Shown here: in pieces, positions 35,238 through 44,196 of the stretch
Layout: each line of letters begins with the position of its first letter
Position numbering within the stretch: the stretch's first letter is position 1
Origin: Fusibacter_A sp965140735
GTDB taxonomy: Bacteria; Bacillota; Clostridia; Peptostreptococcales; Acidaminobacteraceae
Length of the DNA stretch: 64,000 nt
Direction: 5' to 3'
Assembly (NCBI GenBank): GCA_965140735.1
Contig: OZ223306.1
Location: 4,402,001-4,466,000 of the forward strand
The notes under the pieces: generated by a model
The model's database searches: none
Told to the model about the DNA's origin: nothing
What the model saw: only the letters and a program-made list of their open reading frames with translations
Translations under genes and position numbers: made by a program

Positions 35238-36095
35238 ATGAATACGGCGGAATTTAAAACAATTATAGATCATCTTAAAGTTTGGAAGAAGAAGGGACAG
35301 AGAGCACCACATAAACCCCTTCTTATTTTGCTTGCGCTGGCACGGATAAAGAATGGTCAAACGGAATTGGTTTCATATGAAGAGATAAGAGACCCTTTGG
35401 AGCAATTGTTAAAAGATTTTGGACCGAATAGGCAATCCTATCATCCAGAGCATCCCTTTGTTAGATTAACAAATGATGGCATTTGGCAACTGGATAGGGC
35501 AAGAAAAGATATAGAGATTAAGAACAATTGGTTAATCCAAAATCAAATTAGGGGCGGTTTTAGTGAAGAGGTAACCATGCTTCTAAAATCAAATCAAGCC
35601 CTAATAAGAGAAACCACAGAAGCTATTTTAGATGCTCATTTTGAGCCTTCAATGCATGATGATATTTTATCAGCTGTGGGACTTGAATTTGATTATATTA
35701 CTCGAAAGGTCAGAAAACGTGATGCGAAGTTCAGAGAACGCATTTTATCTGCTTATGATCACAGTTGCGCAGTATGTGGGTTCAATGTAAGGCTGGGAAA
35801 CCAGTTAGTAGGCGTTGAAGCCGCACATATAAAATGGCATCAAGCAGGTGGACCAGATCGTGAAGATAACGGTGTAGCACTTTGCTCAATGCATCATAAG
35901 TTATATGATAGAGGCGTTTTCACCATAGCAAATGATAAAAAAGTGATTGTTTCAAAACGTGCACATGGCACTTATGGGTTCGATGATTGGCTCATGAGAT
36001 ATCATGGCAAAGAGATTCGACATCCAGTTGAGAAGTGTTTTTACCCTGAGCCTGAGTACATTGAGTGGAATGTTCGGGAGGTTTTTAAGGGGTGA
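35238..36095 (+). CDS. HNH endonuclease resembling phosphorothioate-DNA-binding (SBD-HNH, McrA-like) restriction enzymes
   Basis: About 285 aa. The N-terminal domain has RAPHKPLLILLALARIKNG, YHPEHPFVRL and NDGIWQL, the signature of the sulfur-binding domain in ScoMcrA/SprMcrA-type enzymes. The C-terminal HNH nuclease has CAVCG, VEAAHIKWH, DNGVALCSMHHKLYDRG. Such proteins cut DNA carrying phosphorothioate marks from foreign Dnd systems (type IV restriction). ATG 35238 is chosen (GGGGGT upstream) over GTG 35223. It lies just left of the cassette-like array and carries no attC-like site of its own. Confidence 0.85.
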   Translation: MNTAEFKTIIDHLKVWKKKGQRAPHKPLLILLALARIKNGQTELVSYEEIRDPLEQLLKDFGPNRQSYHPEHPFVRLTNDGIWQLDRARKDIEIKNNWLIQNQIRGGFSEEVTMLLKSNQALIRETTEAILDAHFEPSMHDDILSAVGLEFDYITRKVRKRDAKFRERILSAYDHSCAVCGFNVRLGNQLVGVEAAHIKWHQAGGPDREDNGVALCSMHHKLYDRGVFTIANDKKVIVSKRAHGTYGFDDWLMRYHGKEIRHPVEKCFYPEPEYIEWNVREVFKG

Positions 36096-36218
36096 AGGGG
36101 GGCTTTGAATTGAAATAGGAGTGTTTCGGGAATACAGTCGTTAGACAAAATTTTATGAAAAAATATTTGAAATGGCTTGATTTAATAGATTAATTATTGT
36201 AGAAATGGAGAAATTAAA

Positions 36219-36521
36219 ATGGAATATACATTGTTAGACGTTAAAGAAAAAGTTCAGCAGTATGATGAGATATATAAGATACGTATCTCATATAGACAAT
36301 TGAATCAAGAAATAACTACAATTCCAGTTAGCAAAATCAACTTTATAGAATTTAATGGACATAAGGATATGATTTCAGGATTTAATATAAGGAGTGAATC
36401 TAAAAATCCAGAGTTTTCTTTCTCTGCTACTGACTTTACACCTGATAGAATAGAGATTAATGAAAGCGATATAAAAATGTATAGTGGTAGCACAAGAATA
36501 TGGTTTATGTTGACAAAGTGA
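36219..36521 (+). CDS. Cassette-borne protein of unknown function
   Basis: 100 aa, soluble, beta-rich (YKIRISYRQLNQEITTIP, IEFNGHKDMISGFNI). ATGGAG lies 8 bases before the ATG. It sits in the first cassette, bounded by GTTAGAC at 36140 and the palindromic site at 36590. No family recognised. Confidence 0.6.
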   Translation: MEYTLLDVKEKVQQYDEIYKIRISYRQLNQEITTIPVSKINFIEFNGHKDMISGFNIRSESKNPEFSFSATDFTPDRIEINESDIKMYSGSTRIWFMLTK

Positions 36522-36589
36522 ATCCTTTAATATAACAATATTGAATCAAGCCATTTTGAATATTAAATAAAGGCAACTCATAAAACTTC

Positions 36590-36677
36590 GTCTAACATAA
36601 AGTAATGTTTCTAAATCACACAAAAAAATAAGCCTCAAGTAGGCAAAAATTGTGATTTAGGAACATTGTGCCTAGCG
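36590..36677 (+). other. attC-like site S1
   Basis: Opens with GTCTAAC, exactly complementary to GTTAGAC at the cassette start (36140-36146). A 17-bp arm AATGTTTCTAAATCACA (36604-36620) pairs with TGTGATTTAGGAACATT (36651-36667). The loop carries a second hairpin GCCT-CAAGT-AGGC. The right box is degenerate (CCTAGCG). About 90 bases, in the attC size range. Confidence 0.6.
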
Positions 36678-36877
36678 AAGCCGCGTCACCAATACCTTTG
36701 GGTATCCAATGATCTGCTCTTTGTTTTTTAAGAACACATTTAGAATAAACGCCTTATAAAAGGTAAAAATGAGATTGTGAACTCATGGGAAAATTGATAA
36801 AATGACATAGATTCCCCCTCCCCATGAAAGTGGATTCAATCATTTGGACGTGTAAGAATCTATTAAGTTTCAAAAGC

Positions 36878-38035
36878 TTAACCTGCACCGATATGTGGTG
36901 TAGCCTCTTGCGTTACAGTATTAGAAGATTCTAAAGGACATTTTGAACATCTAGAGAAACCAAGGCGCATAAATTTGATTAGAAACTCAAATGCAGTATA
37001 ATCACTTGATTTTTTAGAAGGTATGATCTTCATAATGCGCTGGCAGTGCGCAAGCTTTGTAGGTCTGTTTCTGCCAGCGAGAATACCATAATGTCTGATT
37101 TTCACAAAACCAGGAGGCAGTATATGCATTAAAAACCGGCGTATGAATTCTGTGCCAGTAAGTGTCATTTGCTTGGTCTTTCCGGAGTCTTTATTGTCTT
37201 TATATCTAAAAAGGACGTGATCATCAGTGACTTTGAGGATGCGGTGATTAGAAATGGCTACACGATGAGTATACTGACATAAGTAGTTAACTACGTGAGT
37301 AGGTGAGTCAAAGTTTTCTTTGGCGCAAACTACAAAAGCTTTTGAATAGGCAGCATCCATTCTATTTTGAAAGTCCGAAGCGGATGCAGATTCATTTGTA
37401 TTCCAATCTTGTAGTTGGCCTTCATAAAAAAGTTTTTTCAAGGCTTCCATAAAAATAGCTTTGAAAACACGACTGAGTATTTTAACATGAATTAGATAAT
37501 TTTTTCGGGTTTTTTTAAAGTGCATGGTTTTAGTACAAAGTCCACCCCCAGGCACAATAAAGTGAACATGTGGGTGATAAGAAAGTGTTTGCCCCTAGGT
37601 GTGAAGTAGTACACCAGTTAGACCAATTTGAGCCCCTAGATGCTTTTTATCGGCAGCAAGTGACAAGAGTGTCTTAGAAGCGGTCTTCATGATCAAGTTG
37701 TACATCAAAGCTTGATTGGCAAAGAAAATTGGATTGAGTTCTTCCGGGACAGTAAAAACCACATGGAAGTAGTGGACATTTAAAAGTTCAGAGTTACGAT
37801 CAACACGCCATTTTTCTCTTTTGAAAGACTGACAAAGTGGACAATGGCGATTACGACAAGAATTATAAGCAATAGAAGTTTTACCACAATTTGAGCATGT
37901 ATTATTATGTTCACCAAGTTTTGAAGTACGACAAGCCATAAGTGCATTCATGACTTTATATTGATCATATGTGGGCTTGTGAGTTTGACAATAGTCATCA
38001 AAGAAACGCATAAAAACATCTTGGAGATTAGGCAT
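36878..38035 (-). pseudogene. IS91-family transposase interrupted by an amber codon
   Basis: The N-terminal zinc-binding domain has CSNCGKTS and CRNRHCPLCQ, followed by VVFTVPEELNP. At 37595-37597 a TAG stands where the family motif HTWGQTLSYHPHVH needs Trp (TGG). The frame then continues unbroken with the HUH motif HPHVH, FIVPGGG, QYTHRVAISNHR (catalytic Tyr region) and LAGRNRP. A single G-to-A change therefore separates it from a complete gene of about 385 aa. ATG 38035 follows GGAGG. Confidence 0.85.
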
Positions 38036-38872
38036 TAAAAACCTCCAAACTATCAAATGGACTAATGGCTTTAGTCAGGTCAGCGGTGGTTAAATGAAGG
38101 TAGACAGTGGTCGTTGAAAGTTTAGAATGACCAAGTAGTTTTTGAATAACGACAACATTGGTTCCAGAGAGCAGTAAATGTGTTGCAAAACTGTGTCTTA
38201 AACTATGAATCGTGGCTTCTTTAGGAAATTCCAAGAGATCACACTTGGTCCTAAATACCATTTGAATAGTACGCGTTGTCAAAGGTTTGTCTTTTGAAAA
38301 GCTTTGAAAGAGATAATCTTTAGGGTGGTATTGCTTGTAATAAAGTCTTAAAAGCTCAAGAGCGCTTTTGAAAGCAGCGTATAGCGTTCTTTGAGGTCTT
38401 TGCCATCTCTGACACGAATGTGCATCGCATTAGACTGAATATCGGAGACTTTGAGGTTCATAAGTTCCCCAACACGCAACCCAGCAGAATAACAGACTAC
38501 AAGCATGGTTTTATGTTTAAGGTTTGTGACAGAGTCAAACAGTGTGTGAATCTGTGCAGGTGTTAAAGCAATTGGAAGCTTAGATGGTTGTTTGACTCTA
38601 GGGATGTTAGTCATATCCCATTCTCGGTTAAGAGTGGTTTCAAAGAAAAATTTGATAGCACTATAATTTGAATTTACATAGGAACGACTAAGCTTACGGG
38701 AAGTGATGGCATCGTGTAAAAACTCACGAACATGATCATAGGTGAGATACTCAGGTGGTAAGTTGTGAAATTTTGAAATCTTTTTAACACCATTGAGATA
38801 AACCGTGACCGTCTTTGGACTGAAACCTCTGAGTTCCATATCCATTTGCATTTTAGATAATAATTCAGACAT
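38028..38872 (-). pseudogene. Tyrosine recombinase (XerC/D-like) with a frameshift
   Basis: The first part (38872-38348) has the SAM-like N-domain and the first catalytic Arg in SAGLRVGELMNLKVSD. The second part has IHSLRHSFATHLL, LGHSKLSTTTVYLH (HxxR, His/Tyr). The two join if one A is restored in an AAAA run near 38364, giving LSKSALELLRLYYKQYHPKD. The site is not a standard slippery heptamer, so loss of a base is more likely than programmed frameshifting. It lacks the extra helix expected of integron integrases. Confidence 0.8.
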
Positions 38873-38973
38873 AAAAAATAGCGCCTTTTCTTTTAGATAG
38901 AATAAGAATATCTAAATAGAGAGCTGTGTGTCTAGGAAAAAGAGATTTTAGAAGTCACCGCGCTAGCGGTTTA

Positions 38974-39096
38974 GTCCAACACGTTGATTTCCTACATTCC
39001 TTCTAATGTCACAAGTCTTGCGAGGCAAGCCTTGTGCCACTTTTCCCGCTAAGGCGTTAAAAGAAAAGAACGTCGGAAACTGCGGGAACGTTAGCA
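38974..39096 (+). other. attC-like site S2
   Basis: 123 bases from GTCCAAC to GTTAGCA. Arms CACGTTGATTTCCTACATTCC and the right-hand GAACGTCGGAAAC-GGGAACG are imperfectly complementary. The inner stem ACAAG-T-CTTGC-GAG-GCAAG-C-CTTGT caps it. Same length and layout as site S5 at 47138. Confidence 0.65.
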
Positions 39097-39120
39097 AAAA
39101 TTAAATTTAGGAGCGCAGAC

Positions 39121-40035
39121 ATGAAGATAGAATATGGAGACTTATATAAATTTATTTCATCAGTTGGAATAATGATAATCATCTCACCATTTGTAATCGC
39201 TTGGTTTTTTCTCAAAGAACCATTTAGTTGGATGCTTGCCAGAATGGAGTTATCAAGTTTATCTGAGAATGCGCAAAACTTTACTATTATAAGAGAAGAA
39301 CTCTTATTGTTTATTATTAGCAACATACGTATTTATTTCATTTTATCAATACTAGTTGGGATTTTTATGATCCTTGTTGGTATTTTTCTGTGGGTAAAAA
39401 GACAACGAGAACTTGATAGAAACCAAACTTTAATTAACAATAAGTTGGAACAAGAATTAAAGGATATGAGTCCAAAAGAAATTGCTGAAAATCAAGTAAA
39501 TAGCATAGAAGAGTCTTATGAGAAAGAAGTTTCAAATAAAATAGATAATGCAGACAATTTAAAAATTAAATCTGAACCAAATTTCTTTTACAAGAGTAAC
39601 ATATCAGAATATGTTCTGATTGAAGACCGAGTTTATAATTTATTCTATGAATTATACAATTCAAAATATGCAATTTTAAAGAATAAAAAAATTGCAAAGT
39701 TTGAATATGATTTGATTCTACAAAATAGAGAGCCTTCTAAGTCTGATATAATTGTTGAAATTAAATATATGAAATCTAGTTTTAGTAGGTCGAGACTAAT
39801 TGAATTAAAAGAGAAAATGGAAGCATATAAATCTATTTATTTCAATACATTAGGAAAGGATGTTACTGCAATAATAATTATCGTTGTAGCCGAAGGGCAA
39901 ATTTCACGAAGTACTATGTATCACTATATGTCTATGGTGAATTCACAAGAGGATAATAATCAAGTTTTAATTCTTTATGATACTGAATTAAAAGACATAA
40001 ATTCAGAAAAATTAGCTAAAAGAATTAAAATTTAA
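39121..40035 (+). CDS. Membrane-anchored PD-(D/E)XK nuclease-like protein (cassette gene)
   Basis: 304 aa. Two membrane helices (about 11-30 and 68-91), a charged coiled-coil-like linker (95-150), then a cytoplasmic domain with an endonuclease-like pattern: Glu168 in VLIEDRVYN, Asp197 in KFEYDLIL, and Glu213-x-Lys215 in DIIVEIKYMKSS. This E...D...ExK spacing fits restriction-like folds. A membrane-tethered nuclease inside a defence-rich array suggests an abortive or DNA-degrading system. The start follows TAGGAG. Cassette bounds are GTTAGCA (39090) and TGCTAAAC (40040). Not assigned to a named family. Confidence 0.6.
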   Translation: MKIEYGDLYKFISSVGIMIIISPFVIAWFFLKEPFSWMLARMELSSLSENAQNFTIIREELLLFIISNIRIYFILSILVGIFMILVGIFLWVKRQRELDRNQTLINNKLEQELKDMSPKEIAENQVNSIEESYEKEVSNKIDNADNLKIKSEPNFFYKSNISEYVLIEDRVYNLFYELYNSKYAILKNKKIAKFEYDLILQNREPSKSDIIVEIKYMKSSFSRSRLIELKEKMEAYKSIYFNTLGKDVTAIIIIVVAEGQISRSTMYHYMSMVNSQEDNNQVLILYDTELKDINSEKLAKRIKI

Positions 40036-40039
40036 CTTC

Positions 40040-40408
40040 TGCTAAACCAGCTAATTCTTGTCGAGCATTTCATAAAAAATGTAGAATGAATTAATAATTG
40101 CATGATTAATAGAACTGCTAAAAGCAAGTCAAAAATGATAAAATTGAATTTCTAAAACTTGAAAAATGTTAGAATGAACAGTTTATGTGGCAATCTCAAG
40201 GATCAACACGTCATACGTTTTATGCCTAGTTTGATAGGCTATATATACCCAAAAAAACATATCACGATCAAACTGGTATGAGTCAATAATACGAACACGT
40301 CACTTACCAGAAATTCATCGGATGTCACATCCCTTGCATGGCAAGTGCTCCGACACTTTTCCCCCAAGGGTGAAAAGGATGAACTTGGCAACCTCGGGAA
40401 CGTTAGGC
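40040..40408 (+). other. attC-like site S3 (long class)
   Basis: Starts TGCTAAACCAGCTAATTCTTG right after the preceding stop and ends GGGAACGTTAGGC. The left box TGCTAAAC is complementary to GTTAGCA at the start of the same cassette (39090). The first 250 bases are repeated at 47786-47918 plus 49200-49321; the last 119 bases (40290-40408) form a palindromic core like site S6. It contains a hairpin AGTTTGAT/ATCAAACT. Confidence 0.6.
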
Positions 40409-40418
40409 GAAAGTCGAC

Positions 40419-42513
40419 CAGCACTTGAAATAAAAGTGATAAGCTACATCACGAGCTGTCTAAGTCGCTTGACTTTTGGACTACTCTCTCCATTTGGAAT
40501 AACCCTATTCATGGATGCGTTGCTGGCAACAGTTTGGTATTAAGCCATGATGACAATGTGAGAAATCTGTTAGCCTAAAATAGATGGATTGCTAGGGTAA
40601 ATGTGTTACTATGATTAAACTAAATGAACCACTGTAAGCTTCGTTAAACGTGAATAGGGAAATAAGGCTGAAACCCTGTAACCAAAAGGTGTGAGTGAGG
40701 ATGTATAACTTTTCGTATTGTACATCAAATGGACAAGAACTCCGGAGTAAAGGTGGAATCTAAGGTAGCATGAATTGGTTGTGGTGTAGAACTGGGTAAG
40801 ACCGTCAGGTAGGTTTCTCGCAAGAGAAATACAAAGTAAGCGGTTATAGGAGACTAGAGAAAGCGAAAGCCTTTATGTAATGTACTGGATAGAAGTTCAA
40901 AATTTGCTCTAATGCGAAAGCATGCAGACTTCTAGTGGGTCATTTGAAGCGTGAATGGAAGGAAAATTTATGAAAGCTGGAGAGCCAACGAGCACAAAAA
41001 AGCAGGCGTCAGCAAACTGCGCCTTCAAATGGGATACGGTCAACTGGTCCCTGATCGAAGATAAAGTGAGTAAACTTCAGTCCAGAATCGCTAAAGCAAC
41101 TCAAAGTGGCAAGAACTATCTAGTGAAGAAACTTCAGTACTTATTAAGTAAATCATACTACGGAAGACTACTCGCTGTAAAGAGGGTAATCAGTAATAAA
41201 GGGAGAAAAACAGCAGGTGTAGATGGCGAAATTTGGTCAACATCCTCCTCGCGCTACAAAGCAGTAATAAGGCTTGGAAAACAATCGTATCACTCAAAGC
41301 CACTAAAGCGGACCTATATCAAGAAGAAAAACGGCAAAGATCGTCCGCTTGGAATACCAACGATGTATGATAGAGCAATGCAAGCACTGCATATGCTTAG
41401 TCTAGATCCAGTAGCAGAGGTTGTGCTTGACAAGAACAGCTTTGGTTTTAGGAAGTATAGGAGTACCCAAGATGCATGTGAATATTTATTTAAATGTCTA
41501 GGCCGAAAGGACTCAGCAAAATGGGTTCTCGAAGGTGATATAAGAGGCTGTTTTGATAATATCAACCATGAATGGCTTTTGAATAATATTCCAATGTATA
41601 AACGAACACTTAAGCAATTCTTGAAAAGTGGATACGTTTATAACAAACGCCTATATCAGAGTGAGGCAGGCACGCCACAAGGTGGTATTATATCGCCAAC
41701 ATTAGCGAATCTAACCCTAAATGGTATGGCGCAGTGTATACGAGAAAAAATACTGGCGTGGACGTACAGGAAGAATACATCAAAAGTTCAATAAGCACAG
41801 GCTGAACATTACTATTTACGCAGATGACTTTGTTATTACAGCAAATAATAGACAAGTACTATGAGGAAGTCAAGATAATCATAACAGCATTTCTTAATGC
41901 GCGAGGTCTTGAACTGTCACAAGAGAAAACCGTAATCACAAATATTGACCAAGGATTCAATTTTTTAGGATGGCACTTTAGAAAATATCAAGGAAAACTG
42001 ATCATAAAACCCTCGAAAGAGGGCGTTAAAAGGCTTAAAATCAAGATTCATGAAATCGTCAAAACAAGCATGGGAATGGCAGAAGGCGTGTTGATAGAAC
42101 GCTTAAATCCAGTAATAAGAGGATGGTGTAACTATCACAATAAGGTATGCTCAAAAGAAACATTTCAAAAGGTGGACAGATACATCTTTTATCAAATATG
42201 GAGATGGGCAAAACGCCGACATAGCAATAAATCTAACGGATGGATAAAAGCAAGATATTTTGAAAGAATCGGTTCAAGAGATTGGATATTTAAAAGTGGA
42301 AATATAAAAATATATTTAGCAAGTTCAATGCGGATAAAACGGCATGTGCTCATCAAAATGTCAGCAAATCCGTACTGGGTCAAATATAGTGATTATTACG
42401 CTAAACGAGTAGCTTGCAGACCTTGTAGATAGATCTGTCACAAATGGCTTGAGAAAGTGTCACGTACGGTTCTTAGGGGAAGAAGAGGGAGCAATCCCTC
42501 TGACTTACCCGAC
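40419..42513 (+). mobile_element. Group II intron copy 1, with defective domain V
   Basis: Nearly identical to the copy at 44197. Relative to copy 2 it lacks 13 bases in domain I (after GACCGTC, near 40807) and 12 bases (CCGTATGACGTG) from the 5' strand of catalytic domain V near 42453. It also has two 1-base insertions in the ORF. The length difference (2,095 against 2,118) matches these four changes exactly. Domain VI (TTAGGGG...TTACCCGAC) remains. The 5' boundary is set by where the two copies diverge (CAGCACTTG) and may be a few bases off. Confidence 0.82.
40970..42432 (+). pseudogene. ltrA: Group II intron reverse transcriptase/maturase, frameshifted (copy 1)
   Basis: RVT_N domain (FKWDTVNWSLIEDKVSKLQ), RT palm (KNGKDRPLGIPT, GTPQGGIISPTLAN) and GIIM maturase (KLIIKPSKEGVKRLK, GWCNYHNKV). 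An A6 run at 41745-41750 (A5 in copy 2) shifts the frame, and an extra T at 41862 shifts it again, so the YADD catalytic motif is not read in frame. ATG 40970 follows GGAAGGA. No HNH endonuclease domain follows the maturase domain. Confidence 0.9.
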
Positions 42514-42549
42514 TTAAATTCTGTTGTATATATAGGAGAAATCAAAAAC

Positions 42550-44154
42550 ATGAATGTTGATATTTTAATAAATAAAGATAAGTATTCAGTGGATGAAACT
42601 TTAAATAAAATTATAAGATTTGTTGAAAAGTATGATCGCAATGAGTTTTTAAAATTAAACACATACACTAGTATATTTTTAAATCAAGAAGCATTAGGAT
42701 CATCTGGTTACAAGGTATCACCTAGGTTATTTCATAATTTATTCTTCTTTATATTAAACAAAGTTTCTTTCGGCAATAAGAAAATAAGTAATATTGCAAA
42801 ATGTTCACAGTTATTTGTTGAATTAATTGATGAATTAACATTTTGTCATTTTAATTTTGTTGACACTTCCGATCAAAAGAGTTTTCATAAATCATACTAC
42901 AGTTATCACTTAGATTTTCCAAGTACTTCAACAAGACAATATTTTAATTTCTTTATGAATAATTTGGATTCTATTTCAGAAATTTATAATACAACTTTAG
43001 ACGATTCAAAACATCTAGTTTATGGTCTATTACTTATAACCAACTTTGAAAGAGGATGGCATAAAAGAAATTATATTAGTCGTATATTATCTTTTTTCAA
43101 TTTAGGAATAGAAAAAGATCAGGTTAAATTTAATGCAGTAAATGTCTTTTATCAGATTCCAGATATGAATATAAAAAAACTTTTTGATAAGTATGGCTTA
43201 AAATACAAAATTCTTATCGAGAGTCTTTTTATTGATATTGATGAGCTAAAAAAAGAAAATGATATAATTTATTTTACTGAGTATAGAAAAAAGTGTGCTA
43301 AATATGTGGGTGTAAAATTTGGAAATAATATATCTTTTGTTAGAAATCATAATGTTATTAATGGCATTTATGAAGCAGTATTACAAAGCAAGACTTTTGA
43401 GATTTCAAAAGGTAATTATCTAGAAAAGAGAACCTATAATTTGTTATGTCAAGTTTTTGGAGCTCATAATGTATTTAAGAATATTTATGATGTTAATGGT
43501 AATGAACAGGATTTTATTGTAACTTACAAAAGTGTTCTACTTTCTGTAGAATGCAAAGGAAATAAATTTGCCGAACCATTTGTAGATAAATTGAGAGCTG
43601 AAAAAAGAATGAATCATAATTTCAAGAAGGTAATTGAGAAAGGTTACTCGCAAACGTCAAGAGTAGTTGAGAATTTGAACTTAAAGAAGTGTAAGTACTA
43701 TGATTCAGATGATGTTCATAATAGAAAAGAAGTTATAGATATTTCAAAATATAATAGTGAGGATTTTTTTAGTATTATAGTCACTCTAGAGGAATATCAT
43801 AGTTTAGGAACTGAACTTCAAAATAGTTTAGATATAAGCAACAGTATGAAGATACCACTTGTGGTTGAAATCAATGATTTAGAGATAATGATCGGAAAAT
43901 GTCTGAATAATTTCAACTTGGATTTCTTTATTAGTTACCTAGCTGCTCGAAAAAATTATTATGGTCTTATATATACAGCGAATTCGGATGAACTAGATTA
44001 TTTTGGGCATTATATTAACAATAGATTTAGTTTCAATTGTGAAAACAAGAATTCTAATATTATTGTTAATCTTGGAGCTGGATATGCGTCATTTGTAACA
44101 GACCTTTTAGATATTGACAATTATATTATTTATACTGAAATATTTGGAATTTAA
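42550..44154 (+). CDS. PD-(D/E)XK nuclease-like cassette protein, large
   Basis: 534 aa, soluble. The N-terminal 290 residues are helical and unrecognised. The C-terminal region has Glu292 in YLEKRTYNLL, Asp321 in GNEQDFIVTY and Glu334-Cys-Lys336 in LLSVECKGNKF, a restriction-endonuclease-like core similar to NERD domains, then a long C-terminal part. AGGAGA lies 10 bases before ATG 42550; the longer frame to 42457 is intron sequence. Very AT-rich compared with the chromosome. The cassette runs from GTTAGGC (40402) to ACCTAAC (44159). A DNA-targeting defence role is inferred. Confidence 0.62.
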   Translation: MNVDILINKDKYSVDETLNKIIRFVEKYDRNEFLKLNTYTSIFLNQEALGSSGYKVSPRLFHNLFFFILNKVSFGNKKISNIAKCSQLFVELIDELTFCHFNFVDTSDQKSFHKSYYSYHLDFPSTSTRQYFNFFMNNLDSISEIYNTTLDDSKHLVYGLLLITNFERGWHKRNYISRILSFFNLGIEKDQVKFNAVNVFYQIPDMNIKKLFDKYGLKYKILIESLFIDIDELKKENDIIYFTEYRKKCAKYVGVKFGNNISFVRNHNVINGIYEAVLQSKTFEISKGNYLEKRTYNLLCQVFGAHNVFKNIYDVNGNEQDFIVTYKSVLLSVECKGNKFAEPFVDKLRAEKRMNHNFKKVIEKGYSQTSRVVENLNLKKCKYYDSDDVHNRKEVIDISKYNSEDFFSIIVTLEEYHSLGTELQNSLDISNSMKIPLVVEINDLEIMIGKCLNNFNLDFFISYLAARKNYYGLIYTANSDELDYFGHYINNRFSFNCENKNSNIIVNLGAGYASFVTDLLDIDNYIIYTEIFGI

Positions 44155-44158
44155 CATC

Positions 44159-44196
44159 ACCTAACACGACAGTTTTCTACATTCCTTCCGATGTCA
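44159..44196 (+). other. attC-like site S4, left half only
   Basis: ACCTAACACG followed by TTTTCTACATTCCTTCCGA and TGTCACA matches the left arms of S2 and S5. The match stops where group II intron copy 2 begins, and the right half is not found beyond the intron. ACCTAAC complements 6 of 7 bases of GTTAGGC at the start of this cassette. Confidence 0.6.

Larger units (their letters stand above)
36850..38900 (-). mobile_element. IS91-like element with associated tyrosine recombinase (both genes broken)
   Basis: A tyrosine recombinase gene is followed, with a few bases of overlap, by an HUH transposase gene of the IS91 family, both on the minus strand. This gene pairing is known in Firmicute IS91-like units. 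The ends are approximate: IS91 elements lack inverted repeats and I could not define oriIS/terIS. It sits within the second cassette interval, between sites S1 and S2. Confidence 0.7.

Noticed and set aside
38345..38372. Programmed -1 frameshifting in the recombinase
   Set aside because: CTTTCAAAAGC is not a proper X-XXY-YYZ slippery site in the needed frame and no stimulatory structure is evident. Base loss in the A run is simpler.
38028..38872. Tyrosine recombinase as the missing integron integrase
   Set aside because: It lacks the extra helix expected between the catalytic boxes of IntI, is coupled to an IS91-type transposase, and is frameshifted. It fits the IS91-associated recombinases better.
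40150..40290. Small ORF starting MNSLCG in the long-class sites (also at 49206)
   Set aside because: Present in both copies, but with many amino-acid changes, no ribosome site and different ends. It looks like a repeat that happens to be open.
40322..40543. ORF spanning site S3 and the intron start
   Set aside because: It crosses the cassette boundary and intron 5' end; its sequence is site and ribozyme, not coding.
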